Assembly: GCA_946406925.1 (NCBI GenBank)
Contig: CAMJMF010000007.1
Span: forward strand, 1-32,126
Direction of reading: 5' to 3'
Origin: an uncultured Spirochaetales bacterium
GTDB taxonomy: Bacteria; Spirochaetota; Spirochaetia; Treponematales; Treponemataceae
DNA: 32,126 nt
The notes below the pieces were generated by a model. It was not told the origin of the DNA and ran no database searches. It saw only the letters and a list, made by a program, of their open reading frames with translations. Position numbers and translations under genes: made by a program. This document shows, piece by piece, positions 25,636 to 32,126 of this stretch; position 1 is the first letter of the stretch, and every line of letters starts with the position of its first letter.

Positions 25636-27203
25636 TAATTTTTCTTTTCAGCTTTCTTTTCTTTTTCAGCTTTTTCTTTAGCTTCCTGCTGCAATTCACT
25701 TATTGTCTTTGTCTTTCTAACTAATGAGGGGAAAGACTCTTTTCTAAGTATGTCTATAGCTGCTACAAGCTGAATGTCATAATCCAAATCATAAAGAGGC
25801 TGTGTCTTTGTTCTGTAAACCTCATTGCTTATAAGCTTTCTAAGGACGCGCTCTTCAAGATTGTATGTCTTCTTGAGTGTTTTTGCGTAAGAAGCTATGT
25901 CAGCCTGTGTCATGTTCGGATGAGCCTCAACATACTTCTTGATTTCATCAGACTGATAAATCTTGAGATAAGTCTTTTCTTCTTCTTCAGACAGCTCAGG
26001 GAAAAGCACTTCTCTATCCGGCGGAATACCGACTTTATCGATATTTGAATCGCTCGGAGTATAATAACGTGCTGTAGTAAGCTTAATTCCGTCATTATTC
26101 AGATTAAGCGGAATAACCTGCTGAACCGAGCCCTTGCCGTATGTATTCTCGCCGACAAGGTAAGCAAGGTGATCATCTTTCAATGCACCTGACAAAATCT
26201 CTGAAGCACTTGCAGAACCTTTGTTGATGAGCACAACAATCGGCATGTTTCTTGGAGCAGTTGTGTTAGCTTTTTTTGCCGTAAACGACATATTTTCAGC
26301 CTGAAGTCTGCTCTTTGTTGAAACAATCGTGCCTGAATCGATGAATTTGTCAGCTACCGCAACAACGCTTGTAATAAGCCCTCCCGGATTGTTGCGCAGA
26401 TCGATAATCAATGATTTATAGCCTGATTTTGCAAAAGAATCCAAAGCTTCCTGAACTCTTTCAGGAGTCTGGGGTGTAAATTCAATTATTCTAAGATAGC
26501 CGATGTCGCTGCCTATCATTTCATATTTTACAGTCGGAACTTCAATAATTGCACGGACAAGAGTTGCATCATATTCCATGTTTTTGCCGCGCTTCATATG
26601 AACTTTTACAGATTTACCGACTTCGCCGCGCAGACGGGCAAGAACTTCGTCCATCGTTATATCAGCAGTGTTTGTTCCGTCTATAGCAAGAATCAAATCC
26701 CCTGCCTGAATTCCGGCTTTCCAGCCCGGCGTATTCTCAATCGGAGAAACAACCTCAACATATGCAGGTTTTTCCGGTGTCGACACAGAAGGCTTTGAAA
26801 TTGAAAGACCGACACCGCCGAAATTTCCCACAGTCGTATCATTCATGCTGCGCATCTGTGATGAATCAAGATAAACAGTATAAGGATCACCAAGAGCGTC
26901 CATTATGCCTTTCATTGCACCTTCATATAAAACCGTCGGATCGACTTCATCAACATAATTCTGTTCAACAAACGTGAATACACTCCGCATCATTTCGGTG
27001 TATTGACGTGTTTTCAAAGCTTTTTCTGACTGGGAAAGCTGAGCTTTTGAATTATTTGTCTTAGATTCTTCAGCTTTAGAGGCTTCCTGCTGTGCATTTG
27101 CACAAGCACTTGACGAAAGAACTAACAAAAATGCCGCAACAGCAAATAATGCTGAGGCACGAGAACGGTCTGAACGACCGGAAAGTTTTTTTAGAAAATT
27201 CAT
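25635..27203 (-). CDS. ctpA: S41-family C-terminal processing peptidase with PDZ domain
   Basis: FVEQNYVDEVDPTVLYEGAMKGIMDALGDPYTVYLD; PDZ region VVSPIENTPGWKAGIQAGDLILAIDG; SLIIDLRNNPGGLITSVVAVADKFI; NKGSASASEILSGALKD; ENTYGKGSVQQVIPL. Confidence 0.95.
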   Translation of the reverse strand: MNFLKKLSGRSDRSRASALFAVAAFLLVLSSSACANAQQEASKAEESKTNNSKAQLSQSEKALKTRQYTEMMRSVFTFVEQNYVDEVDPTVLYEGAMKGIMDALGDPYTVYLDSSQMRSMNDTTVGNFGGVGLSISKPSVSTPEKPAYVEVVSPIENTPGWKAGIQAGDLILAIDGTNTADITMDEVLARLRGEVGKSVKVHMKRGKNMEYDATLVRAIIEVPTVKYEMIGSDIGYLRIIEFTPQTPERVQEALDSFAKSGYKSLIIDLRNNPGGLITSVVAVADKFIDSGTIVSTKSRLQAENMSFTAKKANTTAPRNMPIVVLINKGSASASEILSGALKDDHLAYLVGENTYGKGSVQQVIPLNLNNDGIKLTTARYYTPSDSNIDKVGIPPDREVLFPELSEEEEKTYLKIYQSDEIKKYVEAHPNMTQADIASYAKTLKKTYNLEERVLRKLISNEVYRTKTQPLYDLDYDIQLVAAIDILRKESFPSLVRKTKTISELQQEAKEKAEKEKKAEKKN

Positions 27204-27265
27204 AGTCTTTATTTTACGGCGTCAATAGTTTTTGTCAACTATTTACTGCTGGCTTTTATGATAGA

Positions 27266-27381
27266 CGTGTTCGGAAACATCAGTTTTCCGAACACGAACT
27301 TTAGTAAATCGCAATTTTGCAAGGCTTTAGCCTGAAAAATTGTTGACCTGTTCGAAAACTAACCGAGTTTCCGAACAGGTC
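27266..27381. repeat. Cluster of three consecutive inverted repeats
   Basis: IR1 CGTGTTCGGAAA-catcagt-TTTCCGAACACG (27266-27296, 12 bp perfect); IR2 CAATTTTgcaAGGCTttAGCCTgaAAAATTG (27312-27342); IR3 GACCTGTTCGAAAACT-aaccg-AGTTTCCGAACAGGTC (27345-27381, 15/16 paired). Confidence 0.8.
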
Positions 27382-27575
27382 TGCTTTCATTGCCAAGTTT
27401 AAGATTTTTGTATGTAAGAAAAAAAACCGATTTACCTAACGGATAAAATTTTATAATATAAGCAAATTAAATCGTTTAACCGGATTTTGCACAAAGCTGC
27501 ATTTATTTTCCGGATAAACACAAAACATGAAGCTTTATTCTATAAAAACAATCATAAAGCATAGGAGACTAACAA

Positions 27576-29540
27576 ATGAACACAAAAGGTCTTGAAGCCA
27601 CAGCACTTTCTGTGCGCAGCCTCTCAATGGACGCAATTCAAAAAGCAAATTCCGGACATCCGGGACTGCCTCTCGGCTGTGCAGAGCTTGCAGCAGTGCT
27701 TTACGGCGAAATCATGAAGCATAACCCAAAAAATTCAAAATGGGCTGACCGCGACCGTTTTGTCCTTTCTGCAGGACACGGCTCAATGCTTTTGTACTCT
27801 ATTCTTCATTTAAGTGGATATAATGTAACACTCGATGACGTAAAAACATTCCGTCAGATTGGTTCTCATTGTGCAGGTCATCCTGAATTCGGAATTACAG
27901 ACGGTGTAGAAGCTACAGGCGGCCCGCTCGGACAGGGCTTTGCAATGGCTGTTGGTATGGCAATTGCAGAAACAATGCTTGCTGCAAAATTCAACACAAA
28001 CGACTACAAAGTAGTTGACCACTACACATACACACTTGTTGGTGAAGGCTGTCTTATGGAAGGTGTTTCTTCTGAAGCATCAAGCCTTGCCGGAAAACTG
28101 AAGCTTGGAAAGCTCATCGCTTTCTATGACCAGAACAAAATCAGTATTGACGGCTCAACAGACATTGCTTTTGACGAAGACGTTGAAAAACGCTATCAGG
28201 CATACGGCTGGCAGGTTCTCAAAGGCTCAATGTACAACATGAAGGACATCGTTTCGCTTGTTGAAAAAGCAAAGAAAGATGACCGCCCTTCACTGATTAT
28301 TCTTAAATCAACAATCGGACAGGGCGCTCCGACAGTTGCCGGCACAGCAAAAGCACACGGCGCTCCTCTCGGTGCAGAAGGAATTGCAGCAGCAAAAGCA
28401 AACCTCGGCATTCCTGCAAACGAAGAATTCTACATTGCAAAAGAAGCAAAAGACTACTTCGCAGAAAAAGCTCCTGTATTTGCAAAAGCAAACGACGACT
28501 GGGACAAGCTTTTCGACGCATGGGCAAAGAAATATCCTGAGAAAAAAGCTGAATGGGACGCTTATTTCTCAGACAAGCCGCAGTCAAACGAAGCTCTGCC
28601 ACAGTATGCTGTAGGTGAAGCACTTGCAACAAGAAACGCATCAGGCGCAGCTCTTAACGTAATGGCTCAGCGTTACAAGAACCTTGTAGGCGGTTCTGCT
28701 GACTTGCAGGGACCAAACGTAACAGCCCTTAAAGGCGAAAGCTCTTATTCACCTGAAAACCGCGCAGGACGCTATCTGCATTTCGGTATCCGCGAATTTG
28801 CAATGGCAGCTATTTCAAACGGTATTCAGCTCCACGGCGGTTTCCGCACATTCTGTGCAACATTCATGGTTTTCTCTGATTACCTCCGCCCGGCACTCCG
28901 CCTTTCTGCATTGATGCAGCAGCCGGTAGTTTTCGTTCTTACACACGATTCAATTTACGTCGGTGAAGACGGACCAACTCACCAGCCGATTGAAACACTT
29001 GCAGCATTGAGAGCTATTCCGAATGTAAAAGTTCTTCGTCCTGGTGACGCTGAAGAAACAGCTGTTGCATGGGAAATTGCAATGGAAACAACAAACGCTC
29101 CTTCTTGTCTTGCACTTACAAGACAGGGTCTTGCAGTTTACGAAAAAGACGATCCAGACTGGCGCAACACAGCACGCTGCGGTGCTTATATCGTAAAGAA
29201 AGGCTCAGACAATCCTGATGTTACAGTTGTTGCATCTGGTTCAGAAGTTAATCTTGCTCTTGCAGCTGCTAAGCTTGTTTCAAACAAGACTGTACGCGTT
29301 GTTTCAGTTATTGACCGCGAAGCATTTATCCGCCAGCCAAAAGAGATTCAGGCTGCTATAGTTGCACCAAAATCACGTGTTGTTGCAGCTGAAGCAGGCA
29401 TTTCTATGGGTTGGGAATATTTCGCAAAACCGGAAGACATTTTTGCAATCAACCGTTTTGGCGAATCAGGCCCTGCAGCAAAAGTTGCAGAACACTTAGG
29501 CTTTACAGCTGAAAACCTTGCAAAAATCATTGCAAAATAA
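27576..29540 (+). CDS. tkt: Transketolase
   Basis: SMDAIQKANSGHPGLPLGCAELAAVLYGEIMKHNPKNSKWADRDRFVLSAGHGSMLLYS, GPLGQGFAMAVGMAIAE, VGEGCLMEGVSSEASSLAG, GGSADLQGPN, THDSIYVGEDGPTHQPIE. Confidence 0.98.
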   Translation: MNTKGLEATALSVRSLSMDAIQKANSGHPGLPLGCAELAAVLYGEIMKHNPKNSKWADRDRFVLSAGHGSMLLYSILHLSGYNVTLDDVKTFRQIGSHCAGHPEFGITDGVEATGGPLGQGFAMAVGMAIAETMLAAKFNTNDYKVVDHYTYTLVGEGCLMEGVSSEASSLAGKLKLGKLIAFYDQNKISIDGSTDIAFDEDVEKRYQAYGWQVLKGSMYNMKDIVSLVEKAKKDDRPSLIILKSTIGQGAPTVAGTAKAHGAPLGAEGIAAAKANLGIPANEEFYIAKEAKDYFAEKAPVFAKANDDWDKLFDAWAKKYPEKKAEWDAYFSDKPQSNEALPQYAVGEALATRNASGAALNVMAQRYKNLVGGSADLQGPNVTALKGESSYSPENRAGRYLHFGIREFAMAAISNGIQLHGGFRTFCATFMVFSDYLRPALRLSALMQQPVVFVLTHDSIYVGEDGPTHQPIETLAALRAIPNVKVLRPGDAEETAVAWEIAMETTNAPSCLALTRQGLAVYEKDDPDWRNTARCGAYIVKKGSDNPDVTVVASGSEVNLALAAAKLVSNKTVRVVSVIDREAFIRQPKEIQAAIVAPKSRVVAAEAGISMGWEYFAKPEDIFAINRFGESGPAAKVAEHLGFTAENLAKIIAK

Positions 29541-29562
29541 TTACAGCTTAAGCTGAATAAAC

Positions 29563-29599
29563 AAAAAAGCTCTGAATTCTTCATTCAGAGCTTTTTTTA
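29563..29599. terminator. Bidirectional Rho-independent terminator between tkt and lgt
   Basis: AAAAAAGCTCTGAATtcttcATTCAGAGCTTTTTTTA. Confidence 0.85.
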
Positions 29600-29647
29600 T
29601 CTTCAATTAATAAGTTGATAAATGTTTCAAAAGTGCTTTTGGATTTG

Positions 29648-30634
29648 TCAGGCAGCCTGTTTTCTTTTCTGCCTGTCAACAAAGGCACACAAAACTGCGC
29701 TCAAAATGCCGGCTGCCATCATAATCAGGCATAAAATCTGCCCGGTAGACAGATTGAAAAGCGAAACATTGAAATAAATCGGCGCATCCTGCACGGCAGC
29801 AATTCTGTAGCCTAAATCGGCATCCGGTTCACGGAAATATTCGATTACAAAGCGGACTGCGCCATAAAGAAAAGTGTAAGCGCAGCCCATAAAGCCGTCA
29901 AAAGGCTTTTTCTTTCTTAAAAGCCAGAGTACAGCCCATAAGGCAACGCCCTCGAAAAGCGCTTCGTAAAGCTGGCTTGGATGGCGCGGCAATATTACGG
30001 TTGATGCACCGTCAGGCACGGCAAGACCTGTCTTTGCCACAATTGCCTGAACCCAGTCTAAAGACAGCGAATACTTATCCGCATCAGGAAAAACCATGCC
30101 CCACGGCACAGCCGTTATTCTTCCGTATAATTCAGCATTGAAGAAGTTGCCGAGCCGCCCGAACGTAAAGCCGAGCGGAATTGATACAGCCATCGTATCG
30201 ACCCATTTGCCGATTGGCTTTTTCTTCCATGCGCACCAGAAAAGCATACCCAAAAGACCGCCGATAACGCCGCCGTGATAAGACATTCCGGCAAAGCCTG
30301 TAAATGTTCCGGATTCGTCGAACGGCCAGAAAATGCGCCACGGCTTGTGCCAGTAATAGCCACTCTTGTCATAGACGAGCGTATAAAAGATGCGCGCGCC
30401 CAAAATCAGGCAGAGAATTCCGCAAAAGAAAAAGCTCAAAACGTCGTCTTCGGTGCATTTATATTCAGCGGTATCAAGCGCTCCCTGCTTTACCTGCCGC
30501 ATGAACACAAAATAAGCTGTACCGAATGCGAAAATGTACATAAGCCCATACCAGCGCAATAAGCCGAGCACAGGAACGCCTGGAAAAATTTCGGGGTGAA
30601 TCCATGAAGGATAGTTAATGGCAAGCTGCATCAT
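29648..30634 (-). CDS. lgt: Prolipoprotein diacylglyceryl transferase
   Basis: RWYGLMYIFAFGTAYF, GGVIGGLLGMLFWCAWKKK, GFTFGRLGNFFNAELYGRITAVPWGMVFP, HPSQLYEALFEG, RFVIEYFREPDADLG. Confidence 0.96.
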   Translation of the reverse strand: MMQLAINYPSWIHPEIFPGVPVLGLLRWYGLMYIFAFGTAYFVFMRQVKQGALDTAEYKCTEDDVLSFFFCGILCLILGARIFYTLVYDKSGYYWHKPWRIFWPFDESGTFTGFAGMSYHGGVIGGLLGMLFWCAWKKKPIGKWVDTMAVSIPLGFTFGRLGNFFNAELYGRITAVPWGMVFPDADKYSLSLDWVQAIVAKTGLAVPDGASTVILPRHPSQLYEALFEGVALWAVLWLLRKKKPFDGFMGCAYTFLYGAVRFVIEYFREPDADLGYRIAAVQDAPIYFNVSLFNLSTGQILCLIMMAAGILSAVLCAFVDRQKRKQAA

Positions 30635-30639
30635 AATTC

Positions 30640-31776
30640 CTATAATGAAAAACCCTGAGAATGCGCTTTAAGGATTTTATGCTTCAATAAAGCGTTTTCT
30701 TTTTTAAGCTGTGTAATCTCATACTGCTGAGCTTTTATAACATCTGCAACATCTTCGATTGTAAGAGTGCCTGTACCGACCAAATCTTCTATATAGGTCA
30801 TCTTTGCTTCAAAATCCTGGGCTGCATCTTCTTCTGCATTTGAGAAGCTGTCGTTGCTTGCTTCAAGATATTGATCAAAAGACAATGTCTCTGAATTGCG
30901 CACCTTGTCTGCAATGCGGTAAATTGCCTGTGCAAGCACTGACTGCGGCTTGTAGACAATAATCGGAAGTCTTGAAGCAAGCGCAATATCCTGCAGAACA
31001 TCGCGGTAAATAACGCCGAGATGCTCAAGTTCAACTCCAAGGTATTCTTTGCAGGAACGTCTGATTTTCAAAGCTTTTTCTGCATCTTTCGGAGAATCCA
31101 GCATATTAAGCACAAGCCGCGGTCTGAACTGCTTCATTCTGCGGCGGAATATTTCAGCATTTTCAGGGTCAACTGCGGCAATTGCATCTATTAATTTTGG
31201 AATATACAGTCTCTGCATTGAAGCAGCATCATTCTTCAGTTTTTCAAGATATTCATATGCCTTTGAATTTCTTTTAAATGAATTGTACATAAGTCTGAAA
31301 ACTGCGTTCTTCAAGAAAAGATAGCCGTCAAGAATTGCCGTTACAGTCGGCGCTGTAACAAGAATTCCCTGCGGTGAAAGCAGAAAGAAATCAAGAATGC
31401 TTAAATGTGTGCCGGCTCCAAGGTCTATTAAAAGAAAATCGCAGTTTGAAGCCTGAAGCTTTTTAATAAGCATATTTTTCTGCGCAGCTTTTATAGAAGA
31501 CATTCCCGGAATTTCTGAATCACCGGGAATGAACATTAAATTTGCGTAATCTGTAGGTACAATTATCTCTTCAAATTCAGAATTGCCTGTTAAAAAAGTA
31601 CCAAGTCCTGCCTTCGGCGACTGGTTGCCGAGAACAAGATGAAGGTTTGAAGCTCCAAGATCAAGGTCAACTAAAACGACGCGCTTTCCAGACTGAGCCA
31701 AAGCAATGGCAAGATTTGCCGATACAAGACTTTTACCAACGCCGCCTTTTCCACTTGCTATAGGTATGATTTGCAT
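30640..31776 (-). CDS. MinD/ParA-family (MRP/FlhG-like) P-loop ATPase with C-terminal coiled-coil extension
   Basis: IPIASGKGGVGKSLVSANLAIALAQSGKRVVLVDLDLGASNLHLVLG (deviant Walker A), FLLIDLGAGTHLSILDFFLLS; C-terminal IEDVADVIKAQQYEITQLKKENALLKHKIL. Confidence 0.85.
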   Translation of the reverse strand: MQIIPIASGKGGVGKSLVSANLAIALAQSGKRVVLVDLDLGASNLHLVLGNQSPKAGLGTFLTGNSEFEEIIVPTDYANLMFIPGDSEIPGMSSIKAAQKNMLIKKLQASNCDFLLIDLGAGTHLSILDFFLLSPQGILVTAPTVTAILDGYLFLKNAVFRLMYNSFKRNSKAYEYLEKLKNDAASMQRLYIPKLIDAIAAVDPENAEIFRRRMKQFRPRLVLNMLDSPKDAEKALKIRRSCKEYLGVELEHLGVIYRDVLQDIALASRLPIIVYKPQSVLAQAIYRIADKVRNSETLSFDQYLEASNDSFSNAEEDAAQDFEAKMTYIEDLVGTGTLTIEDVADVIKAQQYEITQLKKENALLKHKILKAHSQGFSL

Positions 31777-31886
31777 AAATTCACATCCACTCTAATTTTG
31801 GTTAAAACAACCAAGTGTATAAAATACCAAACGAATAAATCACCGATTTTATCGGCAAAAAAACATGTGACTTTTAGAAATTGAAT

Positions 31887-31928
31887 AAAAAACAGCTGCC
31901 TGAACGCAAAATAATGCGAAAAGCAGCC
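31887..31928 (-). terminator. Hairpin terminator downstream of the partial PTS EIIA-like gene
   Basis: Minus strand GGCTGCTTTTCGCATTATTTTGCGTTCAGGCAGC then a T-run. Confidence 0.55.
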
Positions 31929-31968
31929 ATTCTTTTTATTATTAACTATAGATGAAATTATCCAATAA

Positions 31969-32126
31969 TCAGTTTTTTTCAGCAGGCATCGCCTGTTTTA
32001 TTGCATCAAGCAAAGCCTCTTCTGTCGGCTTTTGCTCCAAAAGATGACGGAATTCAGGCTTCTGAAACAAAAACGCAAGCTGAGACAAAATCTTAAGATG
32101 AGTTTTTGTATTGCTTGTTAAAAGAA
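31969..32126 (-). CDS. PTS EIIA (PtsN/fructose-type) domain protein, C-terminal fragment; continues past the window edge
   Basis: Hand-translated, absent from the ORF track: LLTSNTKTHLKILSQLAFLFQKPEFRHLLEQKPTEEALLDAIKQAMPAEKN*. Resembles the conserved C-terminal helices of EIIA-2/PtsN domains. Confidence 0.6.
   Translation of the reverse strand, partial: LLTSNTKTHLKILSQLAFLFQKPEFRHLLEQKPTEEALLDAIKQAMPAEKN

Noticed and set aside
1-32126. CRISPR array, prophage, transposon or defence island
   Set aside because: No regularly spaced repeats, transposase, integrase, phage structural or toxin-antitoxin genes recognised.

Overview
The window is dense with genes and reads as a spirochaete (Treponema-like) chromosome segment. 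The taxon is inferred from protein flavour, not searched. I can support 24 CDSs. Two are cut by the window edges: an MraY/WecA-family transferase on the left and a PTS EIIA-type protein on the right. The rest are mostly housekeeping: M20 dipeptidase, galE, ackA, ABC-F ATPase, hsp20, a two-component pair, the N-degron set clpS-clpA-aat, trmJ-like, ctpA, rsmE, tkt, lgt and a MinD-like ATPase. I see no rRNA, tRNA, CRISPR array, transposase or phage block, and no obvious defence system. The observations most worth following up are: (1) a compact set of three consecutive inverted repeats (27266-27381), the outer two sharing TGTTCGGAAA/TTTCCGAACA, between ctpA and tkt; (2) an AT-rich intergenic region with iterated AAGTTTTCCACAA(C/G)TTATC, DnaA-box-like motifs that resemble an oriC but are not next to dnaA/dnaN; (3) a 7TM-PAS-HATPase protein whose H-box His is Gln; (4) a tandem pair of membrane proteins with LptF/LptG-like topology, one with a TPR-rich extracytoplasmic domain; (5) a sigma-54 activator with no DNA-binding domain and a degenerate receiver, next to a TagA/WecG homologue that has lost its canonical catalytic motif; (6) a nested dyad upstream of hsp20 that is not CIRCE. 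I could not run any search, so all family calls rest on motif recognition.
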